In this document: in pieces, positions 48,268 to 59,239 of the stretch
Layout of the letters: the number at the start of each line of letters is the position of its first letter
Position numbering within the stretch: the stretch's first letter is position 1
Translations under genes and position numbers: made by a program
Notes under the pieces: model-generated
Databases searched by the model: none
What the model was told of the DNA's origin: nothing
The model's input: only the letters and a program-made list of their open reading frames with translations
Origin: Mycobacterium paraffinicum
Lineage (GTDB): Bacteria; Actinomycetota; Actinomycetes; Mycobacteriales; Mycobacteriaceae
Assembly: GCF_001907675.1 (NCBI RefSeq)
Contig: NZ_MPNT01000008.1
Location: 124,001 to 188,000, forward strand
Direction of reading: 5' to 3'
DNA length: 64,000 nt

Positions 48268-48829
48268 CGACGACTTCCCGTCGAGCCCGGGCACCCAGGC
48301 GTGGAAACCCGACTTCTCCGACTCCGACGACGACCCGGGCACCCAGTCGTGGAAGCCGGATTTCTCGGATTCCGACGAGGACACGGGCGCGCGCCCGGCG
48401 GCCGCGCACGACGAGCCGGAGACGTCTGAGCCGCCCGCCGGCCAGGACGATGCGGCCGCCGAATCCGCCGCCGCGCCGGTGCAACCGGTCACCGTCCCCG
48501 GCCGCTACCTCTACCTGAAATGGTGGAAGCTGCTGTTGGTCGCCCTCGGCGTATGGTGCGTGGCCGCCGTCGTCGGGCTCGGCCTGTTCTACTGGTGGTA
48601 CCACACGGCGGACGCCACCGCGGCGCTGTACGTGGTGCTGGTCTACGTGGTGGCGTGCTCCGTCGCGGGCGTGCTGCTGGCGATGGTCGAGGGCAGGCCG
48701 CTGGTCTCGGCGCTGGCGCTCGCGGTCATGGCGGCACCCTTCGCCTCCCTGGCGGCCGCGGCGCCCCTGCTCGGCTATTACCACTGCGCGCGGGTGGGCC
48801 ACTGCCTCGTCGGCCTCATTCCGTATTAA
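48260..48829 (+). CDS. membrane protein with acidic repeat N-terminus (Rv0461-like)
   Basis: A 189-residue protein. The N-terminus has two copies of a 16-residue acidic unit, PGTQ(A/S)WKPDFSDSD(D/E)D, then a Pro/Ala/Glu-rich linker; residues about 85-185 contain four hydrophobic helices (WWKLLLVALGVWCVAAVVGLGLFYWW; ALYVVLVYVVACSVAGVLLAM; ALALAVMAAPFASLAAAAPLLGYY). No function is recognised. It overlaps the previous small membrane gene by 8 bp and lies just upstream of lpdC. Confidence 0.75.
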   Translation: MADDDFPSSPGTQAWKPDFSDSDDDPGTQSWKPDFSDSDEDTGARPAAAHDEPETSEPPAGQDDAAAESAAAPVQPVTVPGRYLYLKWWKLLLVALGVWCVAAVVGLGLFYWWYHTADATAALYVVLVYVVACSVAGVLLAMVEGRPLVSALALAVMAAPFASLAAAAPLLGYYHCARVGHCLVGLIPY

Positions 48830-48862
48830 CGCCCCGGCCGGGCGGCCACTAGGGTAGGGGCC

Positions 48863-50257
48863 GTGACCCATTTTGACGTCGTCGTCCTCGGGGCCGGTCC
48901 CGGCGGATATGTCGCAGCCATCCGCGCCGCGCAGCTTGGCCTCAACACCGCAGTCGTCGAGCCGAAGTACTGGGGCGGAGTCTGCCTCAACGTCGGCTGC
49001 ATCCCGTCCAAAGCGTTGCTGCGCAACGCCGAGCTGGTGCACATCTTCACCAAGGAGGCCGCGACGTTCGGGATGAACGGCGAGGCGACCTTCGACTACG
49101 GCGCCGCCTTCGACCGCAGCCGCAAGGTGGCCGAGGGCCGGGTTGCGGGCGTGCACTTCCTGATGAAGAAGAACAAGATCACCGAGATCCACGGGTACGG
49201 CCGGTTCACCGACGCCAACACGCTGTCCGTCGAGCTCAACGACGGCGGCACCGACACCGTGACGTTCGACAACGCCATCATCGCCACCGGCAGCAGCACC
49301 CGGCTGGTGCCCGGGACGTCGCTGTCGGCCAACGTGGTCACCTACGAGGAACAGATCCTCTCGCGCGAACTGCCCGAGTCGATCGTGATCGCCGGCGCGG
49401 GCGCGATCGGCATGGAGTTCGGCTACGTGCTGAAGAACTACGGCGTCGACGTGACCATCGTGGAATTCTTGCCGCGGGCGCTGCCCAACGAGGACGCCGA
49501 CGTGTCCAAGGAGATCGAGAAGCAGTTCAAGAAGCTCGGCGTCAAGATCCTCACCGGCACCAAGGTCGAGTCGATCTCCGACAACGGCTCCGAGGTCACC
49601 GTCGCCGTCAGCAAGGACGGCAACGCGCAGGAACTCAAGGCCGCGAAGGTGTTGCAGGCCATCGGGTTTGCGCCCAACGTCGAGGGCTATGGCCTGGAGA
49701 AGACCGGCGTCGAGCTGACCGACCGCAAGGCCATCGGCATCAACGACTACATGATCACCAGCGTGCCGCACATCTACGCCATCGGCGACGTCACCGGGAA
49801 GCTGATGCTCGCCCACGTCGCCGAGGCCATGGGTGTGGTGGCCGCCGAAACCATCGCCGGCGCAGAGACTTTGGCCCTGGGCGATTACCGGATGTTGCCG
49901 CGCGCGACGTTCTGCCAGCCCCAGGTGGCCAGCTTCGGGCTGACCGAGCAGCAGGCCCGCGACGAGGGCTACGACGTCGTGGTGGCCAAGTTCCCGTTCA
50001 CCGCCAACGGCAAGGCGCACGGCCTGGGCGACCCCACCGGCTTCGTCAAGCTGGTGGCCGACGCGAAACACCTTGAGCTACTGGGCGGGCACCTGATCGG
50101 CCACGACGTGTCCGAGCTGCTGCCCGAGCTGACGCTGGCGCAGAAGTGGGACCTGACCGCCACCGAGCTGGCCCGCAACGTGCACACCCATCCGACCATG
50201 TCCGAGGCGCTGCAGGAGTGCTTCCACGGCCTGGTCGGCCACATGATCAACTTCTAG
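48863..50257 (+). CDS. lpdC: dihydrolipoamide dehydrogenase
   Basis: E3 flavoenzyme of the pyruvate and related dehydrogenase complexes; in mycobacteria it also serves the peroxynitrite reductase system with DlaT and AhpD. The 464-residue protein has the FAD motif [15 protein letters not shown], the redox disulfide [13 protein letters not shown], the NAD motif [14 protein letters not shown], and the catalytic-base motif [15 protein letters not shown] at 48863. A small membrane protein gene follows 5 bp later. Position matches Rv0462. Confidence 0.97.
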   Translation: MTHFDVVVLGAGPGGYVAAIRAAQLGLNTAVVEPKYWGGVCLNVGCIPSKALLRNAELVHIFTKEAATFGMNGEATFDYGAAFDRSRKVAEGRVAGVHFLMKKNKITEIHGYGRFTDANTLSVELNDGGTDTVTFDNAIIATGSSTRLVPGTSLSANVVTYEEQILSRELPESIVIAGAGAIGMEFGYVLKNYGVDVTIVEFLPRALPNEDADVSKEIEKQFKKLGVKILTGTKVESISDNGSEVTVAVSKDGNAQELKAAKVLQAIGFAPNVEGYGLEKTGVELTDRKAIGINDYMITSVPHIYAIGDVTGKLMLAHVAEAMGVVAAETIAGAETLALGDYRMLPRATFCQPQVASFGLTEQQARDEGYDVVVAKFPFTANGKAHGLGDPTGFVKLVADAKHLELLGGHLIGHDVSELLPELTLAQKWDLTATELARNVHTHPTMSEALQECFHGLVGHMINF

Positions 50258-50262
50258 GGCCC

Positions 50263-50535
50263 ATGCGCAGCGACGTCGTTCTGGGGGCCGTCGGCGGCCT
50301 CGCCGCGGGCTATGTCCTGTGGCTGGTGGCGTTTTCGATCGCCGACGACAACGCGGCCGTGGGCCAGTGGGCCCCGACGGTGTTGCTGCTGTCGCTTGCG
50401 CTGGCGGTCTGCGCCACCATGTGGGCGTCGTTCCTTCGGCGGCGGCGCAAGTACGCGTGGTCGGGGTTCGGGTTCGGGCTACCCGTGCCGCCGCTGCTGC
50501 TGACGCTGGCCGTCCTGGCCAACGTCTACCTCTAA
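50263..50535 (+). CDS. small membrane protein (Rv0463)
   Basis: A 90-residue protein with three hydrophobic segments (VVLGAVGGLAAGYVLWLVAF; TVLLLSLALAVCATMWASFL; LPVPPLLLTLAVLANVYL) separated by RRRRKYAW. ATG at 50263 is 5 bp after the lpdC stop. The stop overlaps the convergent gene by four bases. Function unknown. Confidence 0.75.
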   Translation: MRSDVVLGAVGGLAAGYVLWLVAFSIADDNAAVGQWAPTVLLLSLALAVCATMWASFLRRRRKYAWSGFGFGLPVPPLLLTLAVLANVYL

Positions 50536-51112
50536 GCGGGCCCGGTCTGGCGCGGGTTGTCCAGCGGGATGGCCAGGGCCGACATCGTCGCGGCCAGGCC
50601 GTCGTATTGGCTTGCCAGCAAGCAGAATTCGATGAGCTGACGCCGGTCCAGGTGCTGAGCGAGCTGCTGCCAGGTGGCGTCGGCGACGGTGCGATCCTTG
50701 ACGAACTCGTCCGTCGCGGCCAGCAGCGCCTGCTGGCGCACGGTCAGGCGCGCCTCCACGCGGTCCAGGCGCTCGGGCCACGCGAAGATGGCGGCCTGCA
50801 GGTCCGCGTCGAGCCCCTGTTTGGCGGCCATCCGGCGATGGTGCTGCAGCTCGTACTCGCAGGCGCGCAGATGTGCGACCCGCAGGATCACCAGCTCGGT
50901 GTCGATCGCCGGTAAGCGGCCGCGCAGCACGCGGCCGCTGTAGATGCTCCACACCAGGAACAGGAACTTGTTCTGGCCCAGCGTGGTGAACAGGTGCATC
51001 TCGGGCGCGCCGACCTTACGGGCCGCCGACTTCGCGAGAATCCAGTTGATCAGCCCGAGTTCGCGGAACCGCCCCGACGGGATGCGGCCACCTTGGTCCG
51101 CTTGGCCCGCGG

Positions 51113-51116
<4 letters not shown>
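50532..51116 (-). CDS. carboxymuconolactone decarboxylase/AhpD-like protein (Rv0464c)
   Basis: A 194-residue protein of the CMD/AhpD fold. The active-site-like region RVAHLRACEYELQHHRRMAAKQGL has Cys, Glu and His in the AhpD arrangement but only one Cys of the usual CxxC. A peroxidase or decarboxylase role is thus uncertain. GTG at 51116 overlaps the ramB stop (GTGA), so the two are co-translated. Position matches Rv0464c. Confidence 0.82.
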
Positions 51117-52528
<1,412 letters not shown>

Positions 52529-52689
52529 TTTGCCCAGGATAGCGGGTTGCTAAGCGGAAGTTGGCAGGGTTCGCACACCGCCGGGGACGCGTCGCGATTG
52601 GTTTTTGGCATAGGTCGTTGGCATGATTCGCAACGAGACCCGCAGGGCTAGCCTGGGGTGCCCACGAGGAGGAAACGGGGAGTTAAGCC

Positions 52690-53484
52690 GTGAGCCTGGA
52701 CAAAGAACTGATGCCGGTTCCCGACGGACACCCCGATGTCTTCGACCGCGAATGGCCGCTGCGGGTGGCCGACATCGACCGCACGGGCCGGTTGCGCCTG
52801 GACGCCGCGTGCCGGCACATCCAGGACATCGGGCAGGATCAGCTGCGCGAGATGGGCTTCGAGGAGACCCACCCGCTGTGGATCGTGCGCCGCACGATGC
52901 TCGACCTGATCCGTCCGATCGAGTTTCAGGACATGCTGCGCTGCCGCCGGTGGTGCTCGGGCACGTCGAACCGGTGGTGTGAGATGCGGGTCCGCGTCGA
53001 CGGGCGCAAGGGCGGGCTGATCGAGTCCGAGGCCTTCTGGATCAACATCAACCGGGAGACCCAGATGCCGTCGCGCATCTCCGATGACTTCCTGGCCGGC
53101 CTGCACAAGACGACCTCCGTCGACCGGCTGCGCTGGAAGGGCTACCTGAAGCCGGGCAGCCGCGACGACGCCGCGGAGATCCACGAGTTCCCGGTCCGGG
53201 TCACCGACATCGACTTGTTCGACCACATGAACAACTCGGTGTATTGGAGCGTGATCGAGGACTACCTGGCTTCGCACCTGGAGCTGATGCAGCTGCCGCT
53301 GCGCATCACGATCGAGCACGAGGCGCCGGTGGCGCTGGGCGACAAGCTGGAGATCATCTCGCACGTCCACCCGCCGGGTTCGACCGAACAGTTCGGTCCC
53401 AACCTCACCGATCGCACTGTTACAACGCTCACATATGCGGTCGGTGACGAGACGAAAGCCGTCGCCGCGATCTTCTCGCGCTAA
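52690..53484 (+). CDS. acyl-ACP thioesterase-like double-hotdog protein (Rv0466)
   Basis: A 264-residue FatA-type double-hotdog thioesterase likely releasing fatty acids from acyl-ACP or acyl-CoA. The N-terminal hotdog has VADIDRTGRLRLDAACRHIQDIG, and the second has VRVTDIDLFDHMNNSVYWSVIEDYL, where Asp, His and Asn fit the catalytic set. GTG at 52690 is preceded by GGGGAG at good spacing. It lies between ramB and icl1, fitting a role in fatty-acid metabolism. Confidence 0.88.
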   Translation: MSLDKELMPVPDGHPDVFDREWPLRVADIDRTGRLRLDAACRHIQDIGQDQLREMGFEETHPLWIVRRTMLDLIRPIEFQDMLRCRRWCSGTSNRWCEMRVRVDGRKGGLIESEAFWININRETQMPSRISDDFLAGLHKTTSVDRLRWKGYLKPGSRDDAAEIHEFPVRVTDIDLFDHMNNSVYWSVIEDYLASHLELMQLPLRITIEHEAPVALGDKLEIISHVHPPGSTEQFGPNLTDRTVTTLTYAVGDETKAVAAIFSR

Positions 53485-53573
53485 CCGGACAAGCGTCCCG
53501 TTAATTTCCCGGCTGACCTGCGGATTCCGGTTACCGGCCAGTAGTTTCTGAAACGGTTCAGTTTCCGTTCATC

Positions 53574-53590
53574 TTCGCAAAGTTTGCTAA
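53574..53590. promoter_or_regulatory. putative RamB box upstream of icl1
   Basis: TTCGCAAA-G-TTTGCTAA, a near-perfect inverted repeat; its complementary strand contains AAACTTTGCGAA, close to the corynebacterial RamB motif (ACTTTGCAAA type). It is 166 bp upstream of the icl1 ATG. The rest of this 271-bp gap is AT-rich and holds the icl1 promoter and a long leader; I set no -10. Confidence 0.6.
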
Positions 53591-53755
53591 ATCCGGCTGA
53601 GTCGTTGCCGAAATTGACAACTGAAACGGGTGGAAATGGGTAGTCAAGCTGTGTCATCTTCGAATTAGCACACCAGCGAAGTCGAGCCTCTAGCGACCGC
53701 CGGTGCAGCGTTTACCAACTCAGAAGTAGTGAAGATTCGTTAAGGAGCATGCCCA

Positions 53756-55042
53756 ATGTCTGCCGTTGGCACCCCGAAGAGCGCCGAACAGATCCAGAAG
53801 GACTGGGACACCAACCCGCGGTGGAAGGACGTCAACCGTACCTACACCGCCCAGGACGTCGTCGCCCTGCAGGGCAGCGTGGTCGAGGAGCACACGCTGG
53901 CCCGCCGCGGCGCCGAGGTGCTCTGGGAGCAGTTGCACGACCTGGAATACATCAACGCGCTGGGCGCCCTGACCGGCAACATGGCCGTGCAGCAGGTGCG
54001 CGCCGGCCTCAAGGCCATCTACCTGTCCGGTTGGCAGGTCGCCGGTGACGCCAACCTGTCCGGCCACACCTACCCCGACCAGAGCCTGTACCCGGCCAAC
54101 TCCGTGCCGCAGGTCATCCGTCGCATCAACAACGCGCTGCTGCGCGCCGACGAGATCGCCAAGGTCGAGGGCGACCGGTCGGTGGAGAACTGGCTGGCCC
54201 CGATCGTCGCCGACGGTGAGGCCGGTTTCGGTGGCGCTCTCAATGTGTACGAGCTTCAGAAGGCGATGATCGCCGCAGGCGTCGCGGGGTCGCACTGGGA
54301 AGATCAGCTCGCTTCGGAGAAGAAGTGCGGCCACCTCGGTGGCAAGGTGCTGATCCCCACCCAGCAGCACATCCGCACCCTGACCTCGGCGCGTCTGGCG
54401 GCGGACGTCGCCGACGTTCCGACGGTCGTCATCGCCCGGACCGACGCCGAGGCGGCCACCCTGATCACCTCGGACGTCGACGAGCGCGACCAGCCGTTCA
54501 TCACCGGTGAGCGGACCAAGGAGGGCTTCTACCGGGTCAAGAACGGCCTCGAGCCCTGCATCGCCCGGGCCAAGGCCTACGCGCCGTACTCCGACCTGAT
54601 CTGGATGGAGACCGGAACCCCGGACCTCGAGCTCGCGGCCAAGTTCGCCGAGGGCGTCAAGTCCGAGTTCCCCGACCAGATGCTGGCCTACAACTGCTCG
54701 CCGTCGTTCAACTGGAAGAAGCACCTGGACGACTCCACCATCGCGAAGTTCCAAAAAGAGCTTGGCGCAATGGGATTCAAGTTCCAGTTCATCACCCTGG
54801 CCGGCTTCCACGCGCTGAACTACTCGATGTTCGATCTGGCCTACGGCTACGCACGCAACCAGATGAGCGCCTACGTGGAACTGCAGGAGCGCGAGTTCGC
54901 CGCCGAGGAGCGCGGTTACACCGCGACCAAGCACCAGCGCGAGGTCGGTGCGGGTTACTTCGACCGCATCGCCACTACGGTCGACCCCACTTCGTCGACC
55001 ACCGCGCTGACCGGCTCCACCGAAGAGGGTCAGTTTCACTGA
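53756..55042 (+). CDS. icl1: isocitrate lyase
   Basis: Splits isocitrate to succinate and glyoxylate; also acts as methylisocitrate lyase in mycobacteria, allowing growth on fatty acids and cholesterol. The 428-residue protein is full length with the catalytic motif KKCGHLGG (Cys191). An AAGGAG ribosome site lies 8 bases upstream of the ATG. Expression should respond to RamB (box upstream). The stop codon lies inside the first copy of the 56-bp tandem repeat. Confidence 0.98.
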   Translation: MSAVGTPKSAEQIQKDWDTNPRWKDVNRTYTAQDVVALQGSVVEEHTLARRGAEVLWEQLHDLEYINALGALTGNMAVQQVRAGLKAIYLSGWQVAGDANLSGHTYPDQSLYPANSVPQVIRRINNALLRADEIAKVEGDRSVENWLAPIVADGEAGFGGALNVYELQKAMIAAGVAGSHWEDQLASEKKCGHLGGKVLIPTQQHIRTLTSARLAADVADVPTVVIARTDAEAATLITSDVDERDQPFITGERTKEGFYRVKNGLEPCIARAKAYAPYSDLIWMETGTPDLELAAKFAEGVKSEFPDQMLAYNCSPSFNWKKHLDDSTIAKFQKELGAMGFKFQFITLAGFHALNYSMFDLAYGYARNQMSAYVELQEREFAAEERGYTATKHQREVGAGYFDRIATTVDPTSSTTALTGSTEEGQFH

Positions 55043-55316
55043 GGACGAGCGGGCCTGGCCCGCGAGGACGAAGTGAAACCGTTGGCTTGAGTCACTGAGG
55101 ACGAGCGGGCCTGGCCCGCGAGGACGAAGTGAAACCGTTGGCTTGAGTCACTGAGGACGAGCGGGCCTGGCCCGCGAGGACGAAGTGAAACCGTTGGCTT
55201 GAGTCACTGAGGACGAGCGGGCCTGGCCCGCGAGGACGAAGTGAAACCGTTGGCTTGAGTCACTGAGGACGAGCGGGCCTGGCCCGCGAGGACGAAGTGA
55301 AACCGTTGGCTTGAGT
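55037..55316. repeat. five-copy 56-bp tandem repeat (MIRU/VNTR-like) after icl1
   Basis: Five head-to-tail 56-bp units start at 55037, 55093, 55149, 55205 and 55261, with apparently identical sequence, then CACT and a diverged tail. The first unit includes the icl1 stop. Each unit has a GCGGGCC-T-GGCCCGC hairpin between two GAGGACGA direct repeats. At the icl1 end, GTTTCACT (55033-55040) and AGTGAAAC (55072-55079) extend this hairpin, which may act as the icl1 terminator. There are no unique spacers and no open frame of note. The 445 bp between icl1 and fadB2 otherwise hold only the hairpin at 55425. Confidence 0.96.
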
Positions 55317-55424
55317 CACTAAGCCAGTGAGTCACTGATCCCTTCCGGAGCCGAGCAGACGGGGAGTCGCACCGCTGCGATCCAGATTGTGCGAATTTCC
55401 GGCTGCTCACCGTGAAGTAGCATT

Positions 55425-55453
55425 GGCCCCGCCCAGCGAACCTGGGCGGGGCC
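55425..55453. terminator. 12-bp perfect hairpin upstream of fadB2
   Basis: GGCCCCGCCCAG and CTGGGCGGGGCC pair perfectly around a 5-nt loop. There is no T tract, so it may be a mycobacterial-type terminator for upstream transcription, or a structure in the fadB2 leader. Confidence 0.55.
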
Positions 55454-55487
55454 TATTGCGGTGCAAGACGATACGACACCGAAAGAG

Positions 55488-56357
55488 ATGACAGTGAGCG
55501 ACGCAGCGATTCAGCGGGTAGGGGTGGTCGGGGCCGGCCAGATGGGGTCCGGCATCGCCGAAGTCTCGGTCCGCGCCGGCGTCGACGTGACGGTGTTCGA
55601 GACCACCGAGGCGCTGATCACGGCCGGGCGCAACCGCATCGTGAAGTCGCTGGAGCGCGGCGTCAGCGCCGGCAAGGTGACCGAGCGGGAACGTGACCGC
55701 GCGCTGAGCCAGCTCACCTTCACCACCGATCTCCAGGACCTCGCCGACCGGCAGCTGGTCATCGAGGCGATCATCGAAGACGAGTCGGTCAAGGCGGACA
55801 TCTTCGCCGAACTCGACCGGGCCATCACCGATCCCGACGCGGTGCTGGCGTCCAACACGTCCAGCATTCCGATCATGAAGATCGCGGCGGCCACCAAGAA
55901 CCCCCAGCGGGTGCTGGGCCTGCACTTCTTCAACCCCGTGCCGGTGCTCCCGCTGGTCGAGTTGGTCTGCACGCTGGTCACCGACGAAGCCGCCGCCGCG
56001 CGCACCGAAGAATTCGCGAGCGCGGTCCTGGGCAAGCAGGTGGTGCGCTGCTCGGACCGGTCGGGCTTCGTCGTCAACGCCCTGCTGGTGCCCTATCTCC
56101 TGTCGGCAATTCGCATGGTGGAGGCGGGTTTTGCCACCATCGAAGACGTCGACAAGGCGGTTGTCGCCGGGTTGTCGCACCCGATGGGCCCGCTGCGGCT
56201 GTCCGACCTGGTGGGCCTGGACACGCTGAAGCTGATCGCGGACAAGATGTTCGAGGAATTCAAGGAACCGCAGTACGGTCCGCCGCCGCTGCTGCTGCGC
56301 ATGGTGGAGGCGGGCCGGCTGGGCAAGAAAACCGGCCGGGGTTTCTACAGCTACTGA
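55488..56357 (+). CDS. fadB2: 3-hydroxybutyryl-CoA dehydrogenase
   Basis: NAD(P)-dependent 3-hydroxyacyl-CoA dehydrogenase of fatty-acid metabolism, 289 residues. It has the Rossmann motif GVVGAGQMGSGIAEVS near the N-terminus, ASNTSSIPIMKIA, the catalytic His region LGLHFFNPVPVLPLVELV, and the C-terminal SHPMGPLRLSDLVGLDT. ATG at 55488 or GTG at 55494 fits the family start (SDAAIQRVGVVG); the frame from 55461 is too long. Follows icl1 in the H37Rv order (Rv0468). Confidence 0.95.
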   Translation: MTVSDAAIQRVGVVGAGQMGSGIAEVSVRAGVDVTVFETTEALITAGRNRIVKSLERGVSAGKVTERERDRALSQLTFTTDLQDLADRQLVIEAIIEDESVKADIFAELDRAITDPDAVLASNTSSIPIMKIAAATKNPQRVLGLHFFNPVPVLPLVELVCTLVTDEAAAARTEEFASAVLGKQVVRCSDRSGFVVNALLVPYLLSAIRMVEAGFATIEDVDKAVVAGLSHPMGPLRLSDLVGLDTLKLIADKMFEEFKEPQYGPPPLLLRMVEAGRLGKKTGRGFYSY

Positions 56358-56445
56358 CGCCGCGCCGCACGGCGTCGCGGCGCCGATATTCCAACGCGGG
56401 AAGTCAACACAATGTTGGGTTTTCCGGTTAGTATCCTCGTGTTAA

Positions 56446-57333
<888 letters not shown>

Positions 57334-57354
57334 GCGTTCGGCTGGGGTCGTTCC

Positions 57355-58218
57355 CTACTTTTCCAGGGTGAACTGGTCGACGTCGGTGTACCCCTCGCGG
57401 AACAGCTTCGCGCAACCTGTCAGGTACTTCATGTAGCGGTCGTAGACCTCTTGCGACTGGATGGCGATGGCCTGTTCGCGGTTCGCCTCGAGGGCGGCGG
57501 CCCACGTCTCGAGGGTCCGCGCGTAGTGCAGTTGCAGCGAGTGCACCCGGGTCAGCTCGAAGCCGGCCGTGACGGCGTACTCCCCGACGGTCTGCGGGGT
57601 CGGCAGCCAGCCCCCGGGGAAGATCTCGGTGAGGATGAATTGCGAGAAGTGCACGATCTCGTGGGTCAGCGTCATGCCTCGCGCCCTGGCCTCCTTGAAG
57701 GACGGGCGAACGATGGTGTGCAGCAACATGACCCCGTCGGATGGCAGCGCCTGGTAGGCCATCTTGAAGAAGCGGCCGTAGCGCTGGCGGCCGAAGTGCT
57801 CGAAGGCGCCGATCGAAACGATGCGGTCGACGGGTTCGTGGAACTTCTCCCAACCCTCCAACAGCACGCGCCGGCTGCGGGGGGTGTCCATCTCGTCGAA
57901 CGTCTGCTGCACGTGCGCGGCCTGGTTCTCCGACAAGGTCAGGCCCACGACGTTGACGTCGTACTTCTCGATGGCCCGACGCATGGTCGCGCCCCAGCCG
58001 CAGCCGATGTCCAGCAGCGTCATGCCCGGTTCCAGCTTTAGCTTTCCCAGCGCCAGGTCGATCTTGGCGAGCTGCGCCTCCTCCAGGGTCATGTCGTCGC
58101 GCTCGAAGTAGGCGCAGCTGTACGTCTGGGTGGGGTCTAGGAACAACCGGAAGAAGTCATCGGACAAGTCGTAGTGGGCTTGCACGTTTCCGAAATGCGG
58201 CGTGAGCTGCACTGACAT
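57355..58218 (-). CDS. pcaA: cyclopropane mycolic acid synthase PcaA
   Basis: Adds the proximal cyclopropane ring to alpha-mycolic acids using SAM; needed for cording and persistence in M. tuberculosis. The 287-residue protein has TYSCAYFERDD, the SAM motif [36 protein letters not shown], and CAKLFREGYTDVDQFTLEK at the end. ATG at 58218. The 180 bp upstream to the madR stop contain no gene I can support; H37Rv has the small Rv0471c here. Confidence 0.94.
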   Translation of the reverse strand: MSVQLTPHFGNVQAHYDLSDDFFRLFLDPTQTYSCAYFERDDMTLEEAQLAKIDLALGKLKLEPGMTLLDIGCGWGATMRRAIEKYDVNVVGLTLSENQAAHVQQTFDEMDTPRSRRVLLEGWEKFHEPVDRIVSIGAFEHFGRQRYGRFFKMAYQALPSDGVMLLHTIVRPSFKEARARGMTLTHEIVHFSQFILTEIFPGGWLPTPQTVGEYAVTAGFELTRVHSLQLHYARTLETWAAALEANREQAIAIQSQEVYDRYMKYLTGCAKLFREGYTDVDQFTLEK

Positions 58219-58398
58219 GTCGAGAAGAGCCTTTCGTTACGCGGAGGCGGGCGCACCCGCCAGCACGGCGCATATGCGTCGCCCCCCGGTGCACCACATG
58301 CATGCTAGTCGCTGCGGGCGATGCACGTCGTTCTCACCAGCGGGTCCTAGCGTCACACGAAAGGGGATGAATTCACAAAATGAGGCCGGCGCCGCCCC

Positions 58399-59139
58399 CT
58401 ACCGCGCGGACCGACCCCGCTGCTCGCGGGGCGGGACGATCGGCGACGGGTGGGGCTCTTCGCGGAACTTCTCCAGCGATCCGCCGACCTCGACGATGCC
58501 CTTCAACGCATTCCAGCTCAGCATCGTCAGGTAGTCGATCAGCTCGTCGCGGCTCATGCGCGGGAAAGACATCCAGGAGTGCGTGGCCAGCTGCACGCCG
58601 CCGACGATCAGGTAGGCCCACGGCTCCGCGCCGCCGGTGTCCATGCCGGCCTGCTGCATGCGGCGGCGCATCAGCACCGCCAGCATGCGGGCGATGATCC
58701 GCTCGGAGTCGGCGATCACCTTGCTCTTGCTGGCCGAGCTGTTCGACATCACGAAGCGGTACGGCTCGGGTTCGTTCGCGACCGTTTCGACATACACCCG
58801 GATGACCTCGCGGGTCAGGTCGAAGCCGTCCAGATTGGATGTCAGCGCGGCGGCGAGGTTGGGAATCAGGGTGGTTTGGGTGAACCGCATCATCACGGCG
58901 GTCGTCAGGTCGTTCTTGTCGACGAAGTAGCGATACAGCACCGTCTTGGATACGCCGATATCCGCGGCGATGTCATCCATGCTCAAGGCGCCGCCGTGCC
59001 GCCGGATCGCGTCGATCGTGCCGTCTACCAACTCGTTGCGGCGCTCCACCTTGTGCTGGTGCCAGCGCCGCTTGCGACCATCCGTCTTGGCCGCCGCCGC
59101 CAACGTTCGCTCTGCCACTGTCGCCGATATCCCATTCAC
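58399..59139 (-). CDS. madR: TetR-family regulator MadR-like (Rv0472c)
   Basis: A 246-residue TetR regulator. Helix-turn-helix: ELVDGTIDAIRRHGGALSMDDIAADIGVSKTVLYRYFVDKNDLTTAVMMRF. In M. tuberculosis Rv0472c (MadR) represses the acyl-ACP desaturase genes desA1/desA2 and so controls mycolic-acid supply. It has a basic N-terminal extension (KTDGRKRRWHQHKVERR). Divergent from the DUF445 gene, 100 bp apart. Confidence 0.9.
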   Translation of the reverse strand: MNGISATVAERTLAAAAKTDGRKRRWHQHKVERRNELVDGTIDAIRRHGGALSMDDIAADIGVSKTVLYRYFVDKNDLTTAVMMRFTQTTLIPNLAAALTSNLDGFDLTREVIRVYVETVANEPEPYRFVMSNSSASKSKVIADSERIIARMLAVLMRRRMQQAGMDTGGAEPWAYLIVGGVQLATHSWMSFPRMSRDELIDYLTMLSWNALKGIVEVGGSLEKFREEPHPSPIVPPREQRGRSAR

Positions 59140-59239
59140 TAGACGTACTCGATAATACGGCGTGCGGGCCTGTTTCGACCCGCGACGGCGCGCCCGTTCG
59201 GGCTTGTGAACAGTGCGGTCACACCAAACGCCCGCGACG

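Noticed and set aside
47921..50071. 716-codon minus-strand frame across lpdC
   Set aside because: Antisense to lpdC, whose FAD, disulfide and catalytic motifs are complete. The antisense frame shows only shadow composition.
55037..55316. CRISPR array
   Set aside because: The repeats are directly adjacent with no unique spacers, and no cas genes are present. It is a tandem repeat.
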